From NCBI GenBank assembly GCA_934090795.1, contig CAKOJQ010000010.1, forward strand, positions 1 to 55,585: 55,585 bases of DNA, written 5' to 3'. Below the pieces are notes generated by a model that was not told the DNA's origin, ran no database searches, and saw only the letters and a program-made list of their open reading frames with translations. The stretch comes from an uncultured Bacilli bacterium (GTDB lineage Bacteria > Bacillota_I > Bacilli_A > RF39 > UBA660). The position numbers were made by a program, and so were the translations under genes. Positions 7,008 through 15,274 of this stretch are shown piece after piece. Position 1 is the first letter of the stretch. Each line of letters starts with the position of its first letter.

Positions 7008-9134
7008 ATGAAAGAAGAAATAATTAAAAAATTAAAAAATAAATATGATGCTTTAAGTTTATTAGAAATTAATGATCTATTAGGTTTAGAAAGTCCTGAA
7101 GAATTAAAAGAATTAGAGCATACCCTCGAAGAATTTGTTAAAGAATACGTAATCTATAAAACTAAAAAAGATAAATATATTTTATATGATAATAATCCCG
7201 GAGTTAAAGTAGGTAAAATAAGCATTAATAAAATGGGAAATGGTTTTCTTCTATTAGAAGGTGACGATTTATACATTAATTACCATAATTTAAATAACGC
7301 TGTTGATGGAGATACCGTCTTAGTTGAAGTTATACTTTATAATGGTAAAAAAGAAGGCAAAGTAATTCGCGTCTTAGAACGTGATACTAAAAATATTATT
7401 GGAACAATTATTTTCAAAAAGAATAAACCTTTCTTAGAACTAGATGAAAAAAAGAAAAAATTAACTATTGAAATAGATCCTAATACTTTATCAGGATGTG
7501 TTGAAGGAACTAAAGTTGTTGTTAATTTAGTAAAAGAAACTAAAAAAAATTATTACATTGGTAAAATAGTTAAAGTACTTGGTCATAAAGATGATCCAGG
7601 TGTTGATATTGCATCTATTGCTTATAAATATAAAATATATGAAGAATTTTCTAAAGAAGCCATGGATATGGCTAATAGCTTGCCAACTGAAGTAGAACCA
7701 AAGGATTTAGTAGGTCGTAAAGATTTAACTAATGAAATGATTTTTACAATTGATGGTGATGATACTAAAGATATTGATGATGCCATAAGTTTCAGTAAGC
7801 ATGATGGAATTTACACTTTAGGAGTTCATATTGCCGATGTATCCTACTATGTAACTAAAGATAGTCCTTTAGATAAAGATGCCTTTACAAGAGGAACAAG
7901 TTCATATTTAGCGTACTCAGTTATACCAATGCTACCTCACGTATTATCAAACGGAATATGTTCATTAAATGAAGGAGTAGTACGTCTTACTCAGTCTTGT
8001 GTAATGGATATTGATTCTAATGGTAACATTATTAAATATGATATATTCCCATCATATATTAAATCAAGTAAAAAAATGACCTATAAAAAAGTTAATGATA
8101 TTTTAATGAGAGATATAGTTGATCCCGAATATGTTAAATTTGCTGATACTTTAAAAGGAATGAATGAACTAGCCCATATTCTAAGAAAACATAAAGAAAA
8201 AAGAGGCTACATCGACTTTGATTTAGATGAACCTAAAATAATATGCGATAAAGATGGAAAATGTATTGATGTTGTAGTTTATGATCGTGAAGATGGTGAA
8301 AAATTAATTGAAGACTTCATGATTGCTGCTAACGAAACAGTTGCAACTCATATTTATAATATGGATTTACCATTTATCTATCGTGTCCATGGTGAACCTA
8401 AAAAAGAAAAAATAGATTCATTCATTCATCTAGTTAGTTCTATGGGATACAAATTAGTTGGTAAATTTAATGACATTAAACCCATAACTATGCAAAAAAT
8501 CTTAAATCAATTAAAAGATGTTCCTGAAATAGATACTTTATCTAATATCTTATTAAGAAGCATGCAAAAAGCTGTTTATCAAAAAGATAATATTGGACAC
8601 TTTGGTCTAGGAAGCACGTGTTATACCCACTTTACTAGTCCAATAAGAAGATATCCTGATTTAATGGTTCATCGTTTATTAAGAGAATACCTATATAATG
8701 GTAATATCAACAATCAAGTTATCAACTACTGGGAATCAAATTTAGATTATATTGCTAATAATTGTAGTTTACGTGAACAAGCAGCTGTTGAAGCTGAACG
8801 TGAAGTTGATGACATGAAAGAAGCCGAATACATGGAAAGTCATATTGGTGAAATATTTGAAGGTCAAATTAGTGGTGTAACAAGTTTTGGTATGTTTGTA
8901 GAGCTTCCAAATATGATTGAAGGATTAGTTCATACTAACACCTTAGAAGGAGATTATTTTAATTACATACCTGAATTATTTGCCCTAGTTGGTCAAAATA
9001 CTAAAAAAACCTATAGACTTGGCGATAAAGTTAGAGTAAAATGTATTGCAGCAAGCAAAGAAGCAAAAACAATTGACTTCATAATACTGGATGGTGACAA
9101 AAAGAAAAATGAAAAACAAAAAAGCGTACTTTGA
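7008..9134 (+). CDS. rnr: ribonuclease R (3'-5' exoribonuclease)
   Basis: The enzyme degrades structured RNA processively from the 3' end, including non-stop mRNAs freed by trans-translation. The 708-residue protein shows, in order, an N-terminal winged-helix region, cold-shock RNA-binding domains to about residue 200, the RNB catalytic domain with the acidic cluster IDGDDTKDIDDAIS near 248-261, and a C-terminal S1 domain (about 612-690, GQISGVTSFGMFVELPNMIEGLVH). ATG 7008 follows aggag. The 3' end overlaps smpB, so translation of the two partners is probably coupled. Confidence 0.97.
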   Translation: MKEEIIKKLKNKYDALSLLEINDLLGLESPEELKELEHTLEEFVKEYVIYKTKKDKYILYDNNPGVKVGKISINKMGNGFLLLEGDDLYINYHNLNNAVDGDTVLVEVILYNGKKEGKVIRVLERDTKNIIGTIIFKKNKPFLELDEKKKKLTIEIDPNTLSGCVEGTKVVVNLVKETKKNYYIGKIVKVLGHKDDPGVDIASIAYKYKIYEEFSKEAMDMANSLPTEVEPKDLVGRKDLTNEMIFTIDGDDTKDIDDAISFSKHDGIYTLGVHIADVSYYVTKDSPLDKDAFTRGTSSYLAYSVIPMLPHVLSNGICSLNEGVVRLTQSCVMDIDSNGNIIKYDIFPSYIKSSKKMTYKKVNDILMRDIVDPEYVKFADTLKGMNELAHILRKHKEKRGYIDFDLDEPKIICDKDGKCIDVVVYDREDGEKLIEDFMIAANETVATHIYNMDLPFIYRVHGEPKKEKIDSFIHLVSSMGYKLVGKFNDIKPITMQKILNQLKDVPEIDTLSNILLRSMQKAVYQKDNIGHFGLGSTCYTHFTSPIRRYPDLMVHRLLREYLYNGNINNQVINYWESNLDYIANNCSLREQAAVEAEREVDDMKEAEYMESHIGEIFEGQISGVTSFGMFVELPNMIEGLVHTNTLEGDYFNYIPELFALVGQNTKKTYRLGDKVRVKCIAASKEAKTIDFIILDGDKKKNEKQKSVL

Positions 9135-9537
9135 TTATTATATTGAAAAAGAAATAGAAGCAGGTATCGTATTAACTGGTACAGAAATAAAATCAGTTCG
9201 TAATGGCTCTGCTAACTTAAAAGATTCATATGCCAAAATTAAAAAAGATGAAATCTATATTATTAACATGTTTATAGCTAAATATGATAATGGTTCATAC
9301 AATAATCAAGATGAAAGAAGAACTAGAAAACTTCTTTTACATAAAAAAGAAATTAAAAGATTAGAAGAATATTCTAATAAAGAAGGTTATACCTTAGTAC
9401 CTTTAGAACTATACTTTAAAAATAATAAAGCCAAAATTAAATTAGGTGTTGCTAAAGGTAAACATAACTATGATAAAAGACAAACAATTAAAGAAAGAGA
9501 ATTATTAAGAGAAGCTAAAAACATTAATAATTATTAA
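9109..9537 (+). CDS. smpB: SmpB, tmRNA-binding protein of trans-translation
   Basis: SmpB binds tmRNA and delivers it to stalled ribosomes. The sequence has the family hallmarks KKAYFDYYIE, EAGIVLTGTEIKSVR, NLKDSYAKI, RTRKLLLHKKEI and the GKGKHNYDKRQTIKERE tail. I chose ATG 9109 because a GGTGA sits about 11 bases upstream. An in-frame ATG at 9091 would add six residues (MVTKRK) but lacks a clear ribosome binding site. The gene overlaps the end of rnr by 26 bp (44 bp with the longer start). The tmRNA gene often found next to smpB is not present downstream here. Confidence 0.95.
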   Translation: MKNKKAYFDYYIEKEIEAGIVLTGTEIKSVRNGSANLKDSYAKIKKDEIYIINMFIAKYDNGSYNNQDERRTRKLLLHKKEIKRLEEYSNKEGYTLVPLELYFKNNKAKIKLGVAKGKHNYDKRQTIKERELLREAKNINNY

Positions 9538-9564
9538 CTAAAATTAGCCTGTATATGGTCAAAG

Positions 9565-9651
9565 TTGACAAATTGATAGTTTTATGCTAAAATATACGAC
9601 ATATCAAGCAGAAAATCTCAAAGTATTACACTTTGTGACTGCAAAAGGGGG
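9565..9651 (+). promoter_or_regulatory. promoter and hairpin leader of the 383-residue orphan gene
   Basis: TTGACA (9565-9570), a 17-bp spacer and TAAAAT (9588-9593) make a strong promoter. The roughly 60-nt leader folds into GCAG (9608-9611) with CTGC (9639-9642) and CAAAG (9619-9623) with CTTTG (9631-9635), then the ribosome binding site aaaaggggg. It matches no riboswitch class I know. Confidence 0.6.
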
Positions 9652-9660
9652 AAAATTGAT

Positions 9661-10812
9661 ATGGAAAAAGTAACGAAAAGTTATGTTGAAAAAATTTATA
9701 GAGGGATACTATTTAGTGAATCTTCAATCTCAGAAGTAGAAGAAAGAGATCCAATGCAAGTAGCAAATGATGGAAAAATGCAAGGATTCCGTTTTTACGA
9801 CAAAGAGTTTGTTGTAGATGGTGATAAAAGTTATGATGGAGATAAGTCAAACTTCTCAAATTGGATTTATTTTGGAAAAAGAATGAGTTTAGAAGAAGTA
9901 AAAGCACAATATGGAAACAATTCAAGTTATAGCATATTAATCAGTAATATGGAAAATAACAATTACCAATATGTATGCCATACACAAGCAGGTTCTTTCT
10001 TACCAATGGAAGAAGGAGATATGACCTTTGCTGAACTTGTAGCTGCTAAAGAACAAGACAAAGAAGCACAAGCGAAAGTAATGTTTGACAAATTAAGAGA
10101 ACATATTGGTGAAGATGTATCATACACAGGTTGGTGGTATGGTGTTAAACAAGAAGAAACAGCAGAATTAAGAAATGTAACTGATTTCATAAATGTAGAA
10201 ATTGGTTATAGTGGTATTCCATTTGTTGGTTATGGTGCAGCAATTTCAAGTATAACATCAAAAGATGGTGAAGTATTATATTCAAACCCAAATATTGAAT
10301 ATGGATATGATAGAAGAGCAGCTGAAGATGTATTTGCATCAAAAAGATTAATATTTGGAGATAGAATCGTAGATGCAGAAGTTGCAGAAAAAGAAAAACA
10401 AGATAGAGAATGGGCTGAATATAAAGAAAAAAGTGATCTTGAAGCAAAGAAAATGAAATATACACTTATGAGAGAAGGATTAACTTTAGTTAAACCAGAA
10501 ACAGCAGAAGAGTGGATGCAATTTGCTGATAATAATACAAATGATGGATATTCTGTATTTGTAGTAAAAGCAGTTATTTCTATGATGAAAAAATTTGAAG
10601 AAGGTATTTCATTTGAAGAAGCAGAAAAACAAGTATATAATGAAGAACTTGGATTAAGTGGATTTATGGCAGGTGCAGCAGCAAACGCTTTATCACACTT
10701 TGCTAAAAATGGAGATGCTTACAGAGTTCATTGGAATAAACAATATGGCGTAGAAGCAGCTGAAGAAAAAGGTACAGTAAATCCTGCAATTTTAAGCATA
10801 AACAAAAAGTAG
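9661..10812 (+). CDS. hypothetical protein, 383 residues
   Basis: I do not recognise a family. The protein has no signal peptide or membrane segment and is acidic, with Glu/Lys-rich helices near residues 235-270 (EVAEKEKQDREWAEYKEK). Aromatic-rich, possibly enzymatic stretches occur earlier (YTGWWYGVKQEE, FINVEIGYSGIPFVGYGAAISS). The strong promoter, short structured leader and perfect ribosome binding site suggest high expression. It stands alone between smpB and the ileS T-box, where other Bacillota carry ssrA. Its codon use resembles that of its neighbours, so recent transfer is not indicated. Confidence 0.85.
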   Translation: MEKVTKSYVEKIYRGILFSESSISEVEERDPMQVANDGKMQGFRFYDKEFVVDGDKSYDGDKSNFSNWIYFGKRMSLEEVKAQYGNNSSYSILISNMENNNYQYVCHTQAGSFLPMEEGDMTFAELVAAKEQDKEAQAKVMFDKLREHIGEDVSYTGWWYGVKQEETAELRNVTDFINVEIGYSGIPFVGYGAAISSITSKDGEVLYSNPNIEYGYDRRAAEDVFASKRLIFGDRIVDAEVAEKEKQDREWAEYKEKSDLEAKKMKYTLMREGLTLVKPETAEEWMQFADNNTNDGYSVFVVKAVISMMKKFEEGISFEEAEKQVYNEELGLSGFMAGAAANALSHFAKNGDAYRVHWNKQYGVEAAEEKGTVNPAILSINKK

Positions 10813-10830
10813 TTTTGAGCTACTTTTTTT
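10804..10830 (+). terminator. terminator overlapping the stop codon of the orphan gene
   Basis: AAAAAGTAG (10804-10812) pairs with CTACTTTTT (10820-10828), followed by more T. The last codons lie within the 5' arm. Confidence 0.75.
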
Positions 10831-10911
10831 CTTGTTCATAAAGTAATCATACTTTATGAAGTAATTACCCTTGTATCATATTAATTATACTATCTAGCTA
10901 AAAAATAATAA

Positions 10912-10940
10912 TTGACAAACAATAAAATAAAAATTATAAT
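10912..10940 (+). promoter_or_regulatory. promoter of the ileS T-box transcript
   Basis: A consensus TTGACA (10912-10917), 17-bp spacer and TATAAT (10935-10940) are present. Confidence 0.85.
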
Positions 10941-10945
10941 GTAAC

Positions 10946-11162
10946 TTATAAAGCAATTGATGAAGACGATAAATAATTATTTTTTAAAGAGAAATTGTAT
11001 TTTGGTGTGAGCAATGAAAAAATAATATTTATAGATCACTTCTGATGCGATTTAGGGATAAGCTAAATACGTTAACTGCGTTAAAGTTTAAAGTGTATGA
11101 ATACGTTCATAAAATAGGATGGTACCACGGATAGATTCGTTCCTATATTATGGACTTTTTTT
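10946..11162 (+). promoter_or_regulatory. T-box leader, isoleucine specific, controlling ileS
   Basis: The hallmark T-box sequence aggatggtaccacgg is at 11116-11130, inside an antiterminator formed by ATAGGA (11114-11119) and TCCTAT (11141-11146). The distal Stem I loop phrase ggtgtgagc is at about 11004-11012. The specifier ATC (11035-11037, context tagATCact) reads isoleucine, matching the gene downstream. Uncharged tRNA-Ile should stabilise the antiterminator. A T run at 11156-11162 suggests transcriptional control, but I see only a short competing terminator stem (GTTC with GGAC), so the mechanism is less certain than the identity. Confidence 0.92.
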
Positions 11163-11182
11163 ATTTTGGAGGGAGATTTAAA

Positions 11183-14100
11183 ATGAAAAACTTTAAAGAA
11201 TTAGACAAAAGAAAAGTCGAAGAAGTAGAAGAAAGTATCTTACAAGATTGGAAAAAAGAAGATATTTTAAATGAAACAATTGAAAACCGCAAAAATGGTA
11301 AAACATGGGTATTCTATGATGGACCTATTTATGCTAATGCTAAACCAGGAATTCACCATGTGCTTGCTAAAACTATCAAAGATTCATTTTGTAAATATCA
11401 TACAATGAAAGGTGAAAGAGTATTAAGAAAAATTGGTCTTGATACTCATGGACTTCCAATTGAAGTAAATGTTGAAAAGAAATTAGGTTTTAAAACTAAA
11501 GCCGATATTGAAGCATTTGGTGTTGAAAATTTCTGCCGTGAATGTAATAAAGCAACTGCTTTAAATATTGATGAAATAAATGCTGTCACAGATAAAATGG
11601 GACAATTTATTGACTGTGAACATCCATATGTAACATGTTCAAATGAATACATTGAATCTGAATGGTGGATAATTAAAGAAATGGATAAAAAAGGATTATT
11701 ATATCATGGAAATAAAGTTTTATGGTATTGTCCTAGATGTGGAACAGAATTATCTCAAAATGAAGTATCACAAGGTTATGAAGAAACAAGTGTAAATACA
11801 GTAATTGTTCCTTTAAAAAGAGTTGATGCTGATGAATATTTTCTAGCATGGACAACAACACCTTGGACTTTACTAGCAAACGTTGCAATCTGTGTTAATC
11901 CAAATTTAACATATGTAAAAGTTTTATCTCAAGGATATAAATTTATTCTAGCAGAATCACTAGCAAATAAGGTATTAGGTGATGATTATGAAGTTTTAGA
12001 AACATTTAAAGGTTCCGATTTAGTAGGTATCAAATATGAACAATTAATGCCATTTGTTAAAGTAGAAGGAAAATGTCATGAAGTAATTGCTGATGATTAT
12101 GTAACTGCTGAAGATGGTACTGGTGTTGTTCATATAGCTCCAGCTTATGGTGAAGATGATAACCGTGTTTGTCGTGAAAATGGAATTGGTTTTGTAAACC
12201 CTGTTGGTTTAGACGGATGTTATACTACTGGCCCTTGGAAAGGAACACTAGTAACTGATCCAAATCTAGAAATTGAAATAATTAAATGGTTAAAAGAAAA
12301 TGATAAATTATTTAAAAAGATTAAAATAACTCATGACTATCCTCATTGTTGGAGATGCCATTCACCACTTATTTGTTATCCAAAACCAGCTTGGTATATT
12401 AAAACAACAGCTTATAAAGATAAAATTATTGAAGAAAACAAAAAGATTAATTGGTATCCTGACTATGTTGGAACAAAACGTTTTGCAAACTGGCTTGAAA
12501 ATATGATTGACTGGGGAATTTCAAGAAATAGATATTGGGGATGTCCACTTCCAGTATGGACTTGTTCTTGTGGTCATATTCACGTTATTGGCTCATTAGA
12601 TGAACTACAAAGCTTAGTAATAGAAGACGTAGATGTAAGAAAAATCGAATTACATCGTCCTTACGTAGATGACTTACATATTAAATGTCCTGAGTGTGGT
12701 AAAACAATGGAAAGAGTTAAAGATGTCTTAGATGTTTGGTTTGATTCAGGATCTATGCCATATGCTCAATTCCACTATCCATTTGAAAATAAAGAATTAT
12801 TTGAAAATCAATTTCCAGCTGATTTTATCGCTGAAGGACTTGATCAAACTCGTGGATGGTTCTATGTACTTCTTGTAATCTCAACAATTATTTCTGGTAA
12901 ATCAAGCTTTAAAAATGTAGTTGTAAACGATATGGTACTTGATGGATTTGGTAAAAAAATGAGTAAATCAACCGGAAACGTAGTTGATCCAATTAAAGAA
13001 CTTTCTGAATATGGAGCTGATATTGTAAGATGGTATATGTTATCTGCATCCCCAGTATGGACTCCTTTAAAATATGATTCAAAAGGTTGTAAAGAAGTAC
13101 ATTCTAAATTCTTTAATCCATTTAAAAACACTTATACATTCTTCCAAACATATGCCAATATTGACGGAATTGATACCGACACATGCTTTGTTGAATATAA
13201 AGATCGTGAAGAAATAGATAAATGGCTATTATCAAAATATAATAAACTTGTTAAAAATGTGACAGATGCATATGAAGCTTATGATTTAAATCAAGTAGTT
13301 AAACAAGTTACCTCATTTGTATCAGATGATTTATCAAATTGGTATATTAGAAGAAATAGAAATAGATTCTGGAGTAGTGAATTAGACAATTCTAAAAAAG
13401 CTGTATACATTACCACTTACGAAGTACTAACTGGTTTATGTAAATTATGTGCTCCAATTATTCCTTATGTAACTGAAGAAATATATAGAAACCTAACAGG
13501 CGAAAAATCTGTTCATTTGAGTGATTTCCCTAAATACCATGAATCATTAATTAATGAAGAAATAGAAGTTAAAATGGATTTAGTTAGAGACCTAATCTCA
13601 ACCGGAAGATTCGTTCGTGAAGAAACAAAAATAAAAGTACGTCAACCAATAAGTGAAGCCTTAATTGATGGAAAATATGAAAATATATTAGGAGATTTAG
13701 TAAGTTTAATTAATGAAGAACTAAATGTTAAAAAAGTAACATTTGTAGATGACCTATCTAAATATATGAATTTTACAATTAAACCTAACTTTAAAGTATG
13801 TGGCTCAATGTTCGGACCAAAAATGGGATTATATAGTGAAGCATTAAAAAATCTAAGTATTGAAGATGAAGAAGCCTTACTTAAAGAAGAGACTATCACA
13901 ATAGATTTTGATGGCGAAAGACTTGATATAACTCCTAACATGGTAGATGTAAGAATAGAAGCAAAAGAAGGATTTAATGTAGGTATGGAAAATAATAAAT
14001 TTATTATCTTAAATACTGAATTAACTCGTGAACTTTTACTTGAAGGACTTGCTCGTGAATTTGTATCTAAAGTACAAAATTTAAGAAAAACAAGTGGTTT

Positions 14101-14284
14101 AAATATTGAAGATAGAATTAAACTATATTATCATGGAGATAATGAAGTTAACGATGCCTTAACAATGTTTAAAGATTATGTAAAAGAAGAAACATTAGCA
14201 ACAACCTATGAAGAAAAAGAAGTAGGCGAGGCAATCGAAATTAATGGACATAATGTAACTATTTTAATAGAAAAGAGTGAATAA
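11183..14284 (+). CDS. ileS: isoleucyl-tRNA synthetase, type 2 (IleRS2) with GxHH signature
   Basis: The enzyme charges tRNA-Ile. At 1033 residues it has IleRS2 length rather than the roughly 930 of ordinary bacterial IleRS1. The class I signature that is normally HxGH reads G-I-H-H (residues 56-59, KPGIHHVLAKTIKD). KMSKS is intact near 592-596 (GKKMSKSTGN). Zn-type Cys clusters (CPRCG, CSCGH, CPECG) and the CP1 editing region (WTTTPWTLLANVA, then the HIAPAYGEDD strand) are visible. The GxHH version of IleRS2 is known to confer very high resistance to mupirocin. ATG 11183 is chosen because it follows ggaggga. The frame opens at 11150, but that start lies within the T-box transcript's terminator region. 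Confidence 0.97.
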   Translation: MKNFKELDKRKVEEVEESILQDWKKEDILNETIENRKNGKTWVFYDGPIYANAKPGIHHVLAKTIKDSFCKYHTMKGERVLRKIGLDTHGLPIEVNVEKKLGFKTKADIEAFGVENFCRECNKATALNIDEINAVTDKMGQFIDCEHPYVTCSNEYIESEWWIIKEMDKKGLLYHGNKVLWYCPRCGTELSQNEVSQGYEETSVNTVIVPLKRVDADEYFLAWTTTPWTLLANVAICVNPNLTYVKVLSQGYKFILAESLANKVLGDDYEVLETFKGSDLVGIKYEQLMPFVKVEGKCHEVIADDYVTAEDGTGVVHIAPAYGEDDNRVCRENGIGFVNPVGLDGCYTTGPWKGTLVTDPNLEIEIIKWLKENDKLFKKIKITHDYPHCWRCHSPLICYPKPAWYIKTTAYKDKIIEENKKINWYPDYVGTKRFANWLENMIDWGISRNRYWGCPLPVWTCSCGHIHVIGSLDELQSLVIEDVDVRKIELHRPYVDDLHIKCPECGKTMERVKDVLDVWFDSGSMPYAQFHYPFENKELFENQFPADFIAEGLDQTRGWFYVLLVISTIISGKSSFKNVVVNDMVLDGFGKKMSKSTGNVVDPIKELSEYGADIVRWYMLSASPVWTPLKYDSKGCKEVHSKFFNPFKNTYTFFQTYANIDGIDTDTCFVEYKDREEIDKWLLSKYNKLVKNVTDAYEAYDLNQVVKQVTSFVSDDLSNWYIRRNRNRFWSSELDNSKKAVYITTYEVLTGLCKLCAPIIPYVTEEIYRNLTGEKSVHLSDFPKYHESLINEEIEVKMDLVRDLISTGRFVREETKIKVRQPISEALIDGKYENILGDLVSLINEELNVKKVTFVDDLSKYMNFTIKPNFKVCGSMFGPKMGLYSEALKNLSIEDEEALLKEETITIDFDGERLDITPNMVDVRIEAKEGFNVGMENNKFIILNTELTRELLLEGLAREFVSKVQNLRKTSGLNIEDRIKLYYHGDNEVNDALTMFKDYVKEETLATTYEEKEVGEAIEINGHNVTILIEKSE

Positions 14285-14364
14285 TTCTTTTCTATTTTCT
14301 TTTTCGACAAATTATTCTTAATTTATATTATATTCTATAAGTGTGATAGGAAAGGAATAGATTT

Positions 14365-14577
14365 ATGATTGGAAAAGTAAAATGGTTTAATAATAACCTA
14401 GGATATGGATTTATTGAATGTAAAGGATTAAGTGATATATTTATTCATTATTCTAATATTCAAATGAAAGGTTATAAAACTTTAAAGGAAGGTGATACTG
14501 TAAATTTTAAACTTATTGAAACTTCTAAGGGATTACAAGCAGAAAATGTAAGTTTAGCGTTAACTGTAAATGTATAA
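14365..14577 (+). CDS. cold-shock domain protein
   Basis: The 70-residue single-domain CSD protein binds single-stranded RNA and DNA and acts as an RNA chaperone. RNP1 reads LGYGFIEC and RNP2 DIFIHYSNI; the canonical forms are KGFGFI and DVFVHF, so both are slightly diverged. It starts MIGKVKWFNNNLGYGFI, with ATG 14365 after aggaaagg. It is monocistronic between ileS and hpf, with its own terminator. CspA-type function is likely; cold induction cannot be inferred from this sequence. Confidence 0.9.
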   Translation: MIGKVKWFNNNLGYGFIECKGLSDIFIHYSNIQMKGYKTLKEGDTVNFKLIETSKGLQAENVSLALTVNV

Positions 14578-14590
14578 AATACTATAATTT

Positions 14591-14618
14591 AGCACTTGAT
14601 ATAAAAAGTGCTTTTTTA
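14591..14618 (+). terminator. terminator of the cold-shock gene
   Basis: AGCACTT (14591-14597) pairs with AAGTGCT (14606-14612), followed by a run of T. Confidence 0.8.
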
Positions 14619-14715
14619 AAATACAAAATATTTTACTTTACATCAACTCATCTATCAAAAGTAGTTTTTTAAACATATTTATGGTAAAATGTAAATAGGG
14701 AGAGTGATAAATAAT

Positions 14716-15237
14716 ATGGAAATTAATATTAGAGGAGATAAGTTAAAAGTTACCGATGCAATCAGAAATCATATTACTGAAAAATTAGGTAAACTTGATA
14801 AATACTTTGGTGAAGATGCACACATAAGATGCAGTGTTGTTATCAAAGTTAAAGATAAAGACCAAATTATCGAAGTAACTATTCCGACTGACAAATTTAC
14901 ATTAAGAGCAGAAGAAAAACATGCTGATCTATATGCTGCAACTGATTTAGTTGTTGATAAATTAGAAGGTCAAATAAGAAAACATAAAGCAAAATTAAAA
15001 AAATATAAAACATTTGCCCCAGTTATTAATGATACAACTGACATAGTTGATGAACCAGAAGAAAAGATTGTAAAAAGAAAAATTTTAGAAATTAAACCAA
15101 TGGACGAAGAAGAAGCTATTTTACAAATGGAACTAATTGATCATGACTTCTTTGTATTTAACAATGTTAATGAAGGATGTATCTCTGTTTTATATAAAAG
15201 AAAAGATGGAAATTACGGAATAATTGATACAAAATAA
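14716..15237 (+). CDS. hpf: long-form ribosome hibernation promoting factor
   Basis: This factor binds the 30S decoding region and joins ribosomes into inactive 100S dimers in stationary phase. The N-terminal S30AE domain covers about residues 1-100 (MEINIRGDKLKVTDAIRNHITEKL). The C-terminal dimerisation domain covers about 115-173 (IVKRKILEIKPMDEEEAILQMELIDHDFFVFNN). I chose ATG 14716: the in-frame GTG at 14704 lies only two bases from the gggag ribosome binding site, too close to use. The product is 173 residues, within the long-HPF range. It is convergent with the next gene and shares a bidirectional terminator. Confidence 0.93.
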   Translation: MEINIRGDKLKVTDAIRNHITEKLGKLDKYFGEDAHIRCSVVIKVKDKDQIIEVTIPTDKFTLRAEEKHADLYAATDLVVDKLEGQIRKHKAKLKKYKTFAPVINDTTDIVDEPEEKIVKRKILEIKPMDEEEAILQMELIDHDFFVFNNVNEGCISVLYKRKDGNYGIIDTK

Positions 15238-15266
15238 AAATGTAGAATTTAACCTCTACATTTTTT
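15236..15266. terminator. bidirectional terminator between hpf and the leftward membrane gene
   Basis: An 11-bp stem (AAAAATGTAGA with TCTACATTTTT) has T runs on either strand and serves both convergent genes. Confidence 0.8.
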
Positions 15267-15274
15267 ATTATAAT

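Noticed and set aside
9538..9660. tmRNA (ssrA) after smpB
   Set aside because: No alanine-tRNA-like ends or tag-coding frame; the interval is a promoter and short leader for the next gene.
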